Positions 16,929-26,687 are shown, counted from the first letter of the stretch. The stretch is DNA of 64,000 bases from Alphaproteobacteria bacterium (GCA_017308135.1 JAFKFM010000007.1:266001-330000), one strand, 5' to 3'. Translations and numbers: made by a program. Notes: a model not told the origin generated them from the letters alone.

Positions 16929-18202
16929 GTCGGCAGCGCCAGCGACAGCCAGGGGACGTAGGTGACGATCGCCAGCGTCACCAGCAGAATGCCGATGAAC
17001 GGCCAGATTTCGGCCAGAATCTCGCGCACCGGGATCTTGTTCACGCCGCTGACCACGAACAGCACCATGCCGTAAGGCGGCGCGATCAGGCCGATCGTCG
17101 CGTTGAAGGTGACGACCAGACCGAAATGGATCGGGTCGATGCCCAATGCCTGGACCGTGGGCATCAGGAGCGGGATGACGACCAGGATCATCGCGGCTTC
17201 GTCCATCACGCTCGCCAGCAACAGGAACAGGATATTGACCGCGAACAGGAACATGTTCGCGGAAATGTCCTTGCCGTCGAGGAAGGCGGCGATCGCCATG
17301 GGGATGCGCTCGACCGTCAGGATGTAGCTGAATACGAAGGCGCCGAAGAACACGCAGGCGACCGTCGCGGTGATGCGCGCGGAATCGACCAGCGCGTCGA
17401 CGATCTCCTTCAAGCCGAGCATCCGGTAGATCAGCCCGGCCAGGATCAGCGCATAGGCGCAGGCGACGGCGGCGGCTTCGGTCGGCGTGAATACGCCGGT
17501 ATAGATGCCGCCCAACATGACCACGGGCATCAGCAACGGCAGGATCGACCGGCGTACGATGCGGAAGATCTCCGCGGCCGGCGGGCGCTCGATGGTGGGG
17601 TAGTTGCGCCGCCGAGCGATCCACGCGACCAGAATCATCATCATGCCGGCCATCAGAATGCCCGGCAGAACGCCGGCCATGAACAAGCCGCCGACGGAGG
17701 TCGAACTCGCCAACGCGTAAAGCACCATCAGGATCGACGGCGGGAAGATCGGCCCGATCGTCGCCGAGGCCGAGGTGACGGCCGCCGCGAAGCCGCGCGA
17801 ATAGGCGCCGCTGCCTGTCATCATGCGGATCAGCATGCGGCCGACGCCCGCCGCGTCGGCGGTGGCCGAGCCGCTCATCGACGAGAAGATGAGGGCGGTC
17901 AGGACGTTCACCTGGGCCAGACCGCCGCGATGCCGCCCGACCAGCACGATACACAGCTGCAAAAGGCGCTCGGTGATGCCGCCGTCGTTCATCAACCGCG
18001 CGGCCAGCACGAAGAGCGGCACGGCCAGCAGCATGAACGACGCGAACAATCCGTGCAGGATCAACTCGCCCGCCTGGCTGGGGTCCTGTCCGCTCAGGAT
18101 GAAATAGAGGATACCGGATCCGAACAGCGACAGGCCGACGGGAAAGCTCATCACAGTGGTGATGGCGAGGGCGACCAGCATCCAAATCAACGCGTCGGAC
18201 AT
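16907..18202 (-). CDS. dctM: TRAP transporter large membrane subunit (DctM)
   Basis: A 431-residue DctM with about 12 membrane spans, the ion-coupled translocation subunit of a TRAP carboxylate importer. Signatures are FSSMSGSATADAAGVG, PTEAAAVACAYAL and FGLVVTFNATIGLIAPPYG (read in parts). It starts one base after the dctQ stop, so translation is coupled. Its end overlaps the convergent CoA-transferase by 22 bases. Order P-Q-M in one operon is standard. The substrate is not readable; the neighbouring reductases hint at a sugar acid or keto acid. Confidence 0.95.
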   Translation of the reverse strand: MSDALIWMLVALAITTVMSFPVGLSLFGSGILYFILSGQDPSQAGELILHGLFASFMLLAVPLFVLAARLMNDGGITERLLQLCIVLVGRHRGGLAQVNVLTALIFSSMSGSATADAAGVGRMLIRMMTGSGAYSRGFAAAVTSASATIGPIFPPSILMVLYALASSTSVGGLFMAGVLPGILMAGMMMILVAWIARRRNYPTIERPPAAEIFRIVRRSILPLLMPVVMLGGIYTGVFTPTEAAAVACAYALILAGLIYRMLGLKEIVDALVDSARITATVACVFFGAFVFSYILTVERIPMAIAAFLDGKDISANMFLFAVNILFLLLASVMDEAAMILVVIPLLMPTVQALGIDPIHFGLVVTFNATIGLIAPPYGMVLFVVSGVNKIPVREILAEIWPFIGILLVTLAIVTYVPWLSLALPTYFGFVR

Positions 18203-18203
18203 G

Positions 18204-18689
18204 TCAGAGATTTTCCCGCCAGTCGCGGCCCAGCAGGCTCAGGATCGCAACGGCAATCTTGATGGGGAACACGGCGAAGAAGATGAAATAGGGGAAGAAG
18301 GCGATCTGGTAGGAGATCGCGAGCGACGCGGTTTTCTCGAACTCCAGGAACTGGAAATATTCCCAGGTCGCGCGCATCGCCCAAGCGAAGATACCGAGAT
18401 AGACGAGATTGACCAGGATCGAGACCGCGCGGCGCCCTTGTTCGGGAAGCGCGTTGTAGAACACGTCGAAGCGGATATGCTCGCGCAGCGAAATCGTGGT
18501 GCCCGCGAGCCAGAAGACGAACCAGATGAAGGCGATCATCGCCAGTTCCTGGGACGTCGAAAGCGGCGAGCGCAGCGCGTAGCGCATCACGGTCTGCGCC
18601 AGCAGCGCCGCAAAGACCACGAATAGGGCGGCGCCCGCGGCCCAATCGGCCGCGAGCGCCGCCTTTCGCATCAAACGCGCGAAACTCAC
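18204..18689 (-). CDS. dctQ: TRAP transporter small membrane subunit (DctQ)
   Basis: A 161-residue four-span membrane protein of the DctQ family with the conserved QTVMRYALRSPLSTSQELA region near residues 35-53. It bridges the periplasmic DctP and the DctM channel. The start is taken as GTG at 18689, which overlaps the dctP stop in a GTGA junction; an ATG 12 bases upstream and one 18 bases downstream are alternatives. It is followed one base later by dctM. Confidence 0.9.
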   Translation of the reverse strand: MSFARLMRKAALAADWAAGAALFVVFAALLAQTVMRYALRSPLSTSQELAMIAFIWFVFWLAGTTISLREHIRFDVFYNALPEQGRRAVSILVNLVYLGIFAWAMRATWEYFQFLEFEKTASLAISYQIAFFPYFIFFAVFPIKIAVAILSLLGRDWRENL

Positions 18690-19705
18690 TTGATCCGGCA
18701 ATCCGGATCGGACGGCATCGCCGCGATCTGGTCGTAGAGTCCGGCGGGCCAGGATTGCGCGAATTTCGACGCGAGATACTTCTCGCGCATATGCGCGCGG
18801 AAGGGCGTCACGTCGGGCGTCGTCACCGTCATGCCGTCCTTGGTCAGTTCGGCGACGGCGTTGGCTTCGGCGCGCTTGCGGTTGGCGATCGTGAAATCGG
18901 AAGCGGCGTTGGCCGCTTCGCGCACGACCTGCTTTTCCTGATCGTTGAGCGAGTCCCAGAAGCGTTTGGAGACCGCGATCAGATCGACGCCCAGCAGATG
19001 GTTGGTCTGCACGAGCTGCTCGGTCACTTCGTTGAACTTGGTCGACTTCATCGCGGTCGAGAAGCCCGCGAAGGCGTCGACCGTGCCGGTCTGCAGCGCC
19101 AGATACAATTCGCCGAACGCGATCGGCGTCGGCTTGGCGCCCAATGCCTCGGCCAGGAACTGGAACGCTTCGTTGCCGACTTCGCGCATCGTGATGTTGG
19201 AGAGATCCGCCGGCGTGCGCACGTCCTTCTTCTTGCGCAGCACCAGCGTGCGGTAGCCGATCAGCGCCTGGTTCAGCGTGACGATGTTCATCTTCGACTC
19301 GATGTCGGCGCGCACCTTGCGGCCGAATTCGGAGTTGAGGATGACGCAGTGGTGTTCGACGTCGCGCACCAGATAGCCGGCCGTCAGGATCGACGCTTCG
19401 GGCACGCGCGGCGACACGTCGAACATGTTGACGAAGCCGATATCCAGATTGCCGCGCTGCATGGCGGGGATCTGTTGCGATTGCGGGAACAGCGAGCTGT
19501 TGCCGTGGATGGCGATGTCGAAGCGGCCGGGCAGCGAGCGCTTCATGTAATCGGCCATGATGTACATCGACTGGCCGAGGATATCGGCGTCGGGCACGAC
19601 ATAGGCGATGTTGACCTTCTGCGCCTGTTGGGCGGCGGCGATCCCGCAGCTTAGCGCCAAAGCGGCGCCGGCCCCGAGCAGCGTTTTCAAAATCGAATTC
19701 TTCAT
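18686..19705 (-). CDS. dctP: TRAP transporter periplasmic binding protein (DctP family)
   Basis: A 339-residue DctP-like binding protein with a cleavable Sec signal peptide (MKNSILKTLLGAG... cleavage likely after GIAAA). The mature part includes PADLSNITMREVGNEAF, in which the conserved Arg of TRAP binding proteins would pair with a substrate carboxylate, and VDAFAGFSTA. GGGAGGAA precedes the ATG at 19705. The gene follows the aldo/keto reductase gene by 31 bases in a probable operon of oxidoreductases and transporter. Confidence 0.94.
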   Translation of the reverse strand: MKNSILKTLLGAGAALALSCGIAAAQQAQKVNIAYVVPDADILGQSMYIMADYMKRSLPGRFDIAIHGNSSLFPQSQQIPAMQRGNLDIGFVNMFDVSPRVPEASILTAGYLVRDVEHHCVILNSEFGRKVRADIESKMNIVTLNQALIGYRTLVLRKKKDVRTPADLSNITMREVGNEAFQFLAEALGAKPTPIAFGELYLALQTGTVDAFAGFSTAMKSTKFNEVTEQLVQTNHLLGVDLIAVSKRFWDSLNDQEKQVVREAANAASDFTIANRKRAEANAVAELTKDGMTVTTPDVTPFRAHMREKYLASKFAQSWPAGLYDQIAAMPSDPDCRIK

Positions 19706-19736
19706 AGAGGTTCCTCCCGGTTTGATTGGTTATCGA

Positions 19737-20588
19737 TCAGACGATGGCGGCGGGTTCGGCCCATGGCTGATCCCACACGACCGGTGCCCAATCCGGACTG
19801 ACGAGACGCTTGCCGCCGCGCAAGCTCCCGATGCGCGCCATTTCGTCGGCGTCGAGCGCGAAGTCGAAGATCTCGAAATTCGCTTTGATGCGCGGGTGCT
19901 GGCCGGATTTGGGTATCGCAAGTACGCCGCGTTGCTGGATCAGCCAGCGCAAGGTGACCTGCGCGACCGTCTTGCCGTATTTGGCGCCGATCGCGGTCAG
20001 CACCGGATCGCCTTCGATGGCGCCACGCGCCAGCGGAATGCACGCGGTCAGCAGCATGCCGGTCTTGCGCAGTTCGGCCAGGACGGCCGATTGGTCGAGA
20101 TAGGGGTGGTACTCGACCTGGTTGCCGAAAAGCGGGGCGCCGAAAGCGGCGACCGCCTCGCGCATCACGGCGACGGGGAAGTTGCTCATGCCGACTTGCC
20201 GCGCCCAGCCTTTTTCCTGAACGGCGCGCAGCGCCTTCATCACGTCGGCGATCGGAAAGGTCGGGCTCGGCCAATGCGGCATGATCAGATCGACGTAATC
20301 GAGCCCCAGGCGATCCAGGCTTTCGCGCATCCGCGCTTCGATCTTGTCGGGCTCGAGTTCGAGATAGCGGATTTTTGTCGCGACGAAGAGTTCGCCGCGC
20401 TTCAAGCCCGAGGCCGCGATGGCTTGGCCGACTTCGACTTCGTTCTCGTAGCGCGAGGCGGTGTCGATGCTGCGATAGCCCACGTCGATCGCATAGCGCA
20501 CGGCGTCGCGGCCGGAATCGCCGCGCAAATGCCAGGTGCCGAAACCGAGGACCGGCACGCGCGCGCCGTTGATCGTTTGATAAAGCAT
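19737..20588 (-). CDS. Aldo/keto reductase
   Basis: A 283-residue (beta/alpha)8 NADPH-dependent aldo/keto reductase. The catalytic tetrad is intact: Asp42 and Tyr47 in SIDTASRYENE, Lys72 in ATKI and His105 in MPHWP. It resembles the 2,5-diketo-gluconate reductase/methylglyoxal reductase group in its compact length. It lies 31 bases upstream of dctP, so it probably reduces a carbonyl compound brought in by the TRAP system or derived from it. Confidence 0.93.
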   Translation of the reverse strand: MLYQTINGARVPVLGFGTWHLRGDSGRDAVRYAIDVGYRSIDTASRYENEVEVGQAIAASGLKRGELFVATKIRYLELEPDKIEARMRESLDRLGLDYVDLIMPHWPSPTFPIADVMKALRAVQEKGWARQVGMSNFPVAVMREAVAAFGAPLFGNQVEYHPYLDQSAVLAELRKTGMLLTACIPLARGAIEGDPVLTAIGAKYGKTVAQVTLRWLIQQRGVLAIPKSGQHPRIKANFEIFDFALDADEMARIGSLRGGKRLVSPDWAPVVWDQPWAEPAAIV

Positions 20589-20705
20589 GTAAGGCGTACC
20601 ACTCCCGTTGAATCGGCGATTGCGCGCGATGCTAGACCGCGCTCAACCGACGCTGAACGGACAGGAGTCGAACGCCATCTTCTCCGCCGGTGAAAACAAC
20701 CCGGG

Positions 20706-21830
20706 CTAAAGGCGCTGCCGGATGCCCGTATCCGACGCCGTTTGCACCGCCGCGAGCAGGCGATGGGTTTTCGCCGCATCCGCGAAATCGGGGGCGGGGG
20801 CGTTGCCGCCGTCCAGCGCGTCGAGCAGGCGCAGGTAAAGTTGCGCGGTATAGAAGGGCGGGCCGGTCAGGGTTTCCGGCAGGCGCGGATCGCGCGTTTC
20901 GACCGCGACCGGCTCGAACGGCTTCTTGCGCCGCCGCGCGATCGAAACGTCGAGTTCGACGCGCTGGATGCCGACCGGCGCCACGCCGACCGGCGGGCGG
21001 GTGATGGCGACGATATCGCCATCGGTGCCGTTGATTTCGAAGCGCACGCCGGTCGGGTTGGCCATATCGGCCTTTACGTGGACCGAGGCGACCGCGCCGC
21101 TCGCCAGACGGCCGCTGACCAGCACTTGGTCGGGGGCGGTCACGTCCATGATCTCGCCCGTCTCGACGATCTCGCATTTCGTATGCTGCGTCGTCACCAC
21201 GGCCGCCAGTTCGACGAACGGGCCGACGCAATGGCAGAACGAGTCGAGCGAATGCCCGCCGGGCACGGTCAGGCCCGTGGCGCCGCTTTCGCGCTTGGTG
21301 CGATAGGCTTCGGCCGCCGGCAGACGCGGCCCCCAATTATTGAGCGAGGAAACCAGCGTCGTCGAAATCACCTGGCCGATGGCGCCGCTCGCGACCAAAT
21401 CGCGGATGGCGTTGAGATAGGGCGAGGCGCGGCCCTGCAAACCCACGATCGCCTTCACGCCGCGCTTGGCGGCGGCATCGCGGATTTCTTCGGCCTCGCT
21501 GGTCGTCAAAGCGAGCGGCCATTCGCAGAATAGATGCTTGCCGGCGGCGATAGCGCCAAGCGCGATTTCGCGGTGATGCGCGACCTTGACGCAAATCGCG
21601 ACGATATCGACCGCCGGATCGGCGACCAATTCGCGCCAATCGCCATAAGCGCGCTTGGCGCCGAATTTCTCGGCGGCGAGCGTGGCGGTTTCCAGGCGCG
21701 TCGTCGCGACGGCGGCGAGGTCGTAACGCGCTAGGGCGCGCAGCGCCGGCAAATGCGCCGCCAAGGCCCAGCCACGCTCGGGGCTCGCCCCCACCACGCC
21801 CACGCCGTAAATCCGCTCGCCTTGCGCCAT
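20706..21830 (-). CDS. Gfo/Idh/MocA family oxidoreductase, Gal80-like
   Basis: A 374-residue protein of the Gfo/Idh/MocA family closest in pattern to Gal80-like members: GVVGASPERGWALAAHLPAL at the Rossmann fold, VKVAHHREIAL, and GKHLFCEWPLA where most relatives have EKP. It should bind NAD(P); activity on a galactose- or uronate-like sugar is possible, while yeast Gal80 itself is a regulator without activity. The ATG at 21830 is preferred over one 42 bases upstream because the latter adds a non-family tail. It lies 117 bases upstream of the aldo/keto reductase on the same strand. Confidence 0.88.
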   Translation of the reverse strand: MAQGERIYGVGVVGASPERGWALAAHLPALRALARYDLAAVATTRLETATLAAEKFGAKRAYGDWRELVADPAVDIVAICVKVAHHREIALGAIAAGKHLFCEWPLALTTSEAEEIRDAAAKRGVKAIVGLQGRASPYLNAIRDLVASGAIGQVISTTLVSSLNNWGPRLPAAEAYRTKRESGATGLTVPGGHSLDSFCHCVGPFVELAAVVTTQHTKCEIVETGEIMDVTAPDQVLVSGRLASGAVASVHVKADMANPTGVRFEINGTDGDIVAITRPPVGVAPVGIQRVELDVSIARRRKKPFEPVAVETRDPRLPETLTGPPFYTAQLYLRLLDALDGGNAPAPDFADAAKTHRLLAAVQTASDTGIRQRL

Positions 21831-21974
21831 GTCACCCGTCTTTCGTCCGTTGTACGCCCGCGAGTGTAGCAACGTCGCGGGGGCCGGATCGTTTCGGCGG
21901 GCGGGAAGCTGCCTGTTCGCGCGCGCAAGCCAGCCCGGGCTTATACTCGCTTCCCGATCATCGCCGAGGCGCCA

Positions 21975-23138
21975 ATGGGCTTGAAGAAAATCGAAGAATT
22001 GCTGAATGAAGCGGTCGCGACCAACGCGGCTTCGGGAATCGTCGCGGGGATCACCACGCGCGAGGGCACTGTTTTACGTTCGGCCGCGGGGAAGGTCGCC
22101 GCCGGCGGCGACGCGGCGATGACCCCGGACAATATTTTCTGGATCGCCTCGATGACCAAAGCGATCACCTCGATCGCGGCGATGGGGCTGGTCGAAAAGG
22201 GCGTCGTGCGCACCGACGAACCGATCGCGCGCATCCTGCCGGAACTCGCCAATCCGCAAGTGCTCGAAGGCTTCGACGCTTCGGGAAAGCCCAAGCTGCG
22301 CCCCGCGCGCGGCGCCATCACGCTGGGCCAGTTGCTGTCCCACTCGTCGGGTTTTCCCGAACATGTCTGGCACGCCGATACGCTGCGCTACCTCACCGCG
22401 AGCGGCACGCCGCCGACCAGCACGGCCAAGCGCGCCGCGCTGAACCTGCCTTTGGTCGGCGATCCGGGCACGGTCTGGCAATACGGCATCAGCCACGACT
22501 GGGTTGGGCAGTTCATCGAACGCGTCAGCGGTCAAACGATCGACGCCTATCTGCGCGATCATGTCTTCGCGCCGCTGGGCATGTCGGATTCGGGCTACGA
22601 ATTGACGCAAGTCCAGCAGGCGCGGATGGCGACCGCGCATCGGCGCGAAGCCGACGGGCGTTTGACGCCGTTCCAGCGTTCGCCCGTCCAAGGCCGTGAG
22701 TATTGGCCGGGCGGCGGCAGCCTTAACTCGACGCTCGACGACTATCTGGCCTTCGCGCGGATGATCCTCAATGAGGGCCGCGTCGGCGACCGGCAATTCT
22801 TGAAGCCGGAAACGGTGCGCCGCCTGCCGGAGAATCAGACCGGCACGCTGCCGGTGTCGAAGCTCGATCCGGCCTTGCCGGAATTGTCGAACGCCGCCGA
22901 TTTCCTGCCCGGTATTCGCAAGGGCTGGGGGCTCGGCTTCATGGTGAATTTCGAGGATGTGCCGGGAGCCCGCAAGGCGGGCAGCCTCGCCTGGGCCGGG
23001 CTCAGCAATTGCTATTACTGGATCGATCCGGCCAGCGGCGTGGCGGGCGTGCTGCTGACCCAGATCCTGCCCTTCGCCGACAAGCAGGTGCTGGACGTGT
23101 TCGACCGGTTCGAACGCGCGGTCTATGCCGCGCGCTGA
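21975..23138 (+). CDS. Serine hydrolase of the beta-lactamase/class C esterase family
   Basis: A 387-residue serine hydrolase. The SxxK nucleophile motif is Ser59-Met-Thr-Lys62 in IASMTKAITS. The tyrosine motif region is Tyr170-Gly-Ile-Ser in WQYGISHDW, where class C beta-lactamases have YxN, so an esterase or lactonase role is more likely than drug resistance. No signal peptide is evident, again unlike a periplasmic beta-lactamase. It stands alone, divergent from the Gal80-like gene and convergent with an SDR gene 12 bases beyond its stop. A TATACT at 21942-21947 could be part of its promoter. Confidence 0.9.
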   Translation: MGLKKIEELLNEAVATNAASGIVAGITTREGTVLRSAAGKVAAGGDAAMTPDNIFWIASMTKAITSIAAMGLVEKGVVRTDEPIARILPELANPQVLEGFDASGKPKLRPARGAITLGQLLSHSSGFPEHVWHADTLRYLTASGTPPTSTAKRAALNLPLVGDPGTVWQYGISHDWVGQFIERVSGQTIDAYLRDHVFAPLGMSDSGYELTQVQQARMATAHRREADGRLTPFQRSPVQGREYWPGGGSLNSTLDDYLAFARMILNEGRVGDRQFLKPETVRRLPENQTGTLPVSKLDPALPELSNAADFLPGIRKGWGLGFMVNFEDVPGARKAGSLAWAGLSNCYYWIDPASGVAGVLLTQILPFADKQVLDVFDRFERAVYAAR

Positions 23139-23150
23139 ACCGGTCCTGCA

Positions 23151-23897
23151 TTAGTAGGTCGCGCGGCCGCCCGAGATATCGAACGTGGCGCCGGTCGAGA
23201 ACGACACGTCCTCCGACGCCAGCCACGTGATCATCGCGGCGACTTCCTCGGGCAAGCCCGCGCGGCCCATGGGAACGCGCGACACCCACAGCTTCTTCAT
23301 CTCTTCCGGCATGTCGTGGAAGAGATTCTTGGTCGCGATGATCGCCGGGGCGACCGCGTTGACGCGGATATTGGTCGCCGCGAGTTCCTTGCCCAGCGAT
23401 TTGGTGAAGGAATGCACCGCCGCCTTCGAGGCCGAATAGCCCGAGGAGAACGGATTGCCTTCCTTGCCCGAGACCGAGCCCAAATTGACGATGCGGCCGT
23501 AATTGGCCTTCTGCATATGCGGCACGACTTCGCGGCTGCACAGGAAGGTGCCGGTCATGTTGACGTCGAACATCTTGCGCCACAGGGCCAGCGAATAGTC
23601 GACGACCAGCGTGCGCGGGTTGGTCACACCCGCGCCGTTCACCAGAATGTCGATCTTGCCGTGACGGCGAATCACTTCCGCCACGCCCGCCTTGACCGAG
23701 TCCTCGTCCGTCACGTCGACGCGGATGCCCGTGGCGCCGGGCGCCTTGGCGACGGCTTCGTCGATGGTCTTTTGATCGAGATCCCAGATCACGACCGTGG
23801 CGCCGGAAGCGATGAAACGCTCGACGGTGGCGAAGCCGATGCCGCCCGAGCCCCCCGTGATGATGGCGATACGGTTCTTCAGATCGATCTGGTTCAT
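23151..23897 (-). CDS. Short-chain dehydrogenase/reductase (SDR), FabG-like
   Basis: A 248-residue classical SDR with TGGSGGIG at 14-21, NGAG at 87-90 instead of NNAG, Ser141, Tyr154 and Lys158 (GYSASK), and the C-terminal FDISGGRATY. It reduces a keto group or oxidises a hydroxy group with NAD(P). It lies 36 bases downstream of the permease gene at 23934 and is probably the last gene of the ABC operon starting at 27769. The change of the first Asn in NNAG is unusual but occurs in active SDRs. Confidence 0.92.
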   Translation of the reverse strand: MNQIDLKNRIAIITGGSGGIGFATVERFIASGATVVIWDLDQKTIDEAVAKAPGATGIRVDVTDEDSVKAGVAEVIRRHGKIDILVNGAGVTNPRTLVVDYSLALWRKMFDVNMTGTFLCSREVVPHMQKANYGRIVNLGSVSGKEGNPFSSGYSASKAAVHSFTKSLGKELAATNIRVNAVAPAIIATKNLFHDMPEEMKKLWVSRVPMGRAGLPEEVAAMITWLASEDVSFSTGATFDISGGRATY

Positions 23898-23933
23898 GGC
23901 GCGTGTTTGTCCGATTGTTGAGGTTGTCGAATG

Positions 23934-24755
23934 TCAGGCGGCCGGGTTTTTGGTCCCGACCTCGCCCGCCAGCACTTTCTGCACGCCGAACAGACGTTCG
24001 ATCAGCAGCACGAAAGCGGCGGAGAACAGGATCATCGCGACCGACACGGCGGCGATCATCGGCGTCAGGTCGAACGCGGCGAAGGCGTAGAGTTCGACCG
24101 GCAGCGTCTTGTAGGCGGCCCCCGTCAGGAAGATCGAAATGCCGACATCGTCGAACGAGATGATGAAGGCGAAGGCGGCCCCCGCGATCACGCCGGGCAG
24201 GATTTGCGGCAGCGTCACTTCGACGAATGCCCGCAAGCGCGACGCGCCGAGATTGAGTGCGGCCGCTTCCTGGTTCCAGTCGAAACCGGCGAGCGACACG
24301 CTGACCATGCGCACGATGTAGGGCAGCGTCAGGCAGATATGGGCGACGAGCAGGCGTTCCGCAGGGCCGCCGATGCCGATCGCGGAGAAGAAGATCAGGA
24401 TGGCGAGGCCCGTCATCACCAGCGGCACGAACAAGGGCGCGCCCGCCAGCATCAGGATGATGCCGCGTCCCGGAAAACGATAGCGCGTGACCGCGATCGC
24501 CGTGGCCGTGCCGAGGACGACGGAAATCGCCGTGGCTTGGAGGGCGAGGACGACGCTGTTGATCGCCGCGTCGATGAACACGGTCTGGCGCAGCATGTCG
24601 TGATACCAGCGCAGACTGATGCCCTCGTAGGGCAGGCTGATATAGCCCGAAGCGGTGACGGAGATCGCGAACATCACGACCAGCGGCCCCAGCATGAACA
24701 CGCAGATCAGCGCCGTCCAAGCGCCCAGGATCAAGCGTTCGGCGTTCGGGATCAT
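23934..24755 (-). CDS. ABC transporter permease, spermidine/putrescine type (PotC-like)
   Basis: A 273-residue inner-membrane permease of the PotC type with six predicted spans. The EAA-loop region reads EAAALNLGASRLRAF near residue 170, the site that docks to the ATPase. The ATG at 24755 overlaps the stop of the upstream permease in an ATGA junction. Together with the genes at 24752, 25596 and 26735 it forms a complete importer. The family carries polyamines, iron, phosphonates, opines and other small solutes, so the substrate is open. Confidence 0.93.
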   Translation of the reverse strand: MIPNAERLILGAWTALICVFMLGPLVVMFAISVTASGYISLPYEGISLRWYHDMLRQTVFIDAAINSVVLALQATAISVVLGTATAIAVTRYRFPGRGIILMLAGAPLFVPLVMTGLAILIFFSAIGIGGPAERLLVAHICLTLPYIVRMVSVSLAGFDWNQEAAALNLGASRLRAFVEVTLPQILPGVIAGAAFAFIISFDDVGISIFLTGAAYKTLPVELYAFAAFDLTPMIAAVSVAMILFSAAFVLLIERLFGVQKVLAGEVGTKNPAA

Positions 24756-25591
24756 TGGAAGATCACCTTGCGCTTGCCGCCTTCGGCCACGCGCGTGACC
24801 AGCCAGACGATCGCCGCGATGACGACGAACAACGCGATCGAAATCGCCGCCGCCTCCGGCCAGTTGAAATAGGTGATGGCTTGGTTGAATACCTCGACCG
24901 CCAGCATGCTGATGCGCAACCCGCCGAGGAGCGACGGTGTGGCGTAGGCGCTGGCGCTGAGGATGAAGACCAGCAGCGCGCCGGTCAGGACGCCCGGCAG
25001 GCTCAACGGCAGCGTGATTTCCAGATGCTGGCGCCAGCGGCTGGCGCCCAGATTGGCGGCGGCGGTGTAGAGATTTTCGTCGATCTTGCGGATCGAGGTC
25101 ATCAGCGACACGACCATGTAGCCGAAGAAAACATGGACGAGACCGAGAATGACCGCGCCTTCGACATAAAGCATGCGCATCGGCGGTAGGCCCACACCGG
25201 TGAAGGCTTGGTTCAGAATGCCGCGCTGCGACAGCAGCACGACCCAGGCGAGGGTGCGCACGACCACGCTGGTCAGCAGCGGCGAGACCATCACCAGGAT
25301 GATCGCCGATTGCCAGCGCGGGCCCACGTTGCGCAGATGCAGCGCCACCGGATAGGCGATGATGACGCTGATCACCGTCGTGATCAGGCTGATGCGCAGC
25401 GTGCGGATCGCGACGCGCTGATAGAACGGGTCGGCGACGACATTCGCGATCAGGTCCAAGGAATAGCCGTCGCCCTTGGGCGACAGCGCCAGCCCCAGCA
25501 TCTGGCCGACGGGCACGATGAAGAAGACGCCGAGAAAAACGAGCATCGGCAGGCAGAGAAGCCAAGCGGCGCGGGTTGTGGCGCGATCCAT
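24752..25591 (-). CDS. ABC transporter permease, spermidine/putrescine type (PotB-like)
   Basis: A 279-residue permease with six predicted spans; the first is WLLCLPMLVFLGVFFIVPVG. The EAA-like loop reads LYTAAANLGASRWRQH around residue 170. It partners the PotC-like permease translated from the overlapping ATGA. It starts 4 bases after the stop of the ATPase gene, so all four ABC genes are one transcript. Confidence 0.93.
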   Translation of the reverse strand: MDRATTRAAWLLCLPMLVFLGVFFIVPVGQMLGLALSPKGDGYSLDLIANVVADPFYQRVAIRTLRISLITTVISVIIAYPVALHLRNVGPRWQSAIILVMVSPLLTSVVVRTLAWVVLLSQRGILNQAFTGVGLPPMRMLYVEGAVILGLVHVFFGYMVVSLMTSIRKIDENLYTAAANLGASRWRQHLEITLPLSLPGVLTGALLVFILSASAYATPSLLGGLRISMLAVEVFNQAITYFNWPEAAAISIALFVVIAAIVWLVTRVAEGGKRKVIFQ

Positions 25592-25595
25592 CGCT

Positions 25596-26672
25596 CTAGC
25601 TCCGGCTCGACGGAATCGCCGTCACGTCACCGGCATCCCACGCCGCGTTGACGCGATCGCCGATGGCGAGATCGGCGAGCTCGGCGGTCGACGGCGAATA
25701 GACCTCGAATGCCGTCCCGGCGATTTCGAGTCCGATCTGCATCGCGGGGCCGAGGAACGTGACGCTTGAGACGGCGGCGGTGTAGGCGTTGTCGCCGGAA
25801 ACGGGCCCGCGCGAAATGCGCACGCGATGGACGGGCACGGTGACTTGCGTCGGGCCATTCGCCGTTCCGGCGGGCATTTTCATCGATAGCGCGCCGGCGG
25901 TCAGCACGCCGTTCGCGACATCGCCCGAAATCAAATTCTTGTGGCCGACGAAATCGGCGACGAAGCGCGAGCGCGGCCGCGCGAAGATCTCGACCGGCGA
26001 GCCGATCTGCTCGAGCAGGCCGCCATTCATCACCGCGACCTTGTCGGAAATCGCGAAAGCTTCCTCCAGATCGTGGGTCACGAAAATGGAGGTGATGCCG
26101 AAGGCGCGATGCACTTCCAGGAACTCGACGCGCAATTGCTTGCGCAGCTTGGCGTCGAGACTGGAGAACGGCTCGTCGAGCAGCAGGATCTTGGGCTTGA
26201 TGATCAGCGCGCGCGCGAGCGCCACGCGCTGCTGCTGGCCGCCGGACAATTCCTTGGGGTAACGCTCGGCATAGGGGTCGAGGCGCACGCGCGCCAGCAT
26301 CTCGTCGACCTCGCGCGCGATCTGTGCCGCTGGCAGTTTCTGCATGCGCAGGCCGAACGCGACGTTGCGGCGCACGGTCATATGCGGGAACAAAGCGTAG
26401 TTCTGGAACACCATCGCGGCCCCGCGCTGGTGGCTGGACAGCGTGTCCACGCGTTTGTCGTCGATCGCAATCGATCCCTGATCGGGCGCGAGGAACCCCG
26501 CGATCATCTTCAACGTCGTCGTTTTGCCGCAACCCGACGGGCCCAGAATGGTCAGAACCTCGCCGCGCGTCACGCCGAAGGTCACGTCGTTGACGACGGG
26601 GATGCCGCCATAGAGTTTCGTAATGCCGGAAAGGCGCAAATACTGGGCGTCGGTCGCGGAAAGTGAAGTCAT
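25596..26672 (-). CDS. ABC transporter ATPase, spermidine/putrescine type (PotA-like)
   Basis: A 358-residue ATPase with Walker A GPSGCGKT at 44-51, the signature LSGGQ at 142-146, Walker B LLLDEP at 163-168 and the switch His in VTHD. A C-terminal TOBE-type regulatory region (about 280-350) follows, as in PotA and FbpC. The ATG at 26672 has GAGGACGG just upstream. A 30-bp palindrome lies directly before that site, between this gene and the binding-protein gene, and may lower expression relative to the binding protein. Confidence 0.94.
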   Translation of the reverse strand: MTSLSATDAQYLRLSGITKLYGGIPVVNDVTFGVTRGEVLTILGPSGCGKTTTLKMIAGFLAPDQGSIAIDDKRVDTLSSHQRGAAMVFQNYALFPHMTVRRNVAFGLRMQKLPAAQIAREVDEMLARVRLDPYAERYPKELSGGQQQRVALARALIIKPKILLLDEPFSSLDAKLRKQLRVEFLEVHRAFGITSIFVTHDLEEAFAISDKVAVMNGGLLEQIGSPVEIFARPRSRFVADFVGHKNLISGDVANGVLTAGALSMKMPAGTANGPTQVTVPVHRVRISRGPVSGDNAYTAAVSSVTFLGPAMQIGLEIAGTAFEVYSPSTAELADLAIGDRVNAAWDAGDVTAIPSSRS

Positions 26673-26687
26673 GCCGTCCTCGAAATG

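Noticed and set aside
16124..18262. A 712-codon open frame on the plus strand opposite dctM
   Set aside because: It is the mirror of conserved TRAP genes, rich in Arg, Gln, His and Asp as expected from antisense of GC-rich DNA, and has no domain pattern.
21975..23138. Beta-lactamase conferring resistance
   Set aside because: The SxxK motif fits the family, but YGIS replaces YxN and there is no signal peptide, which favours an esterase-like role.
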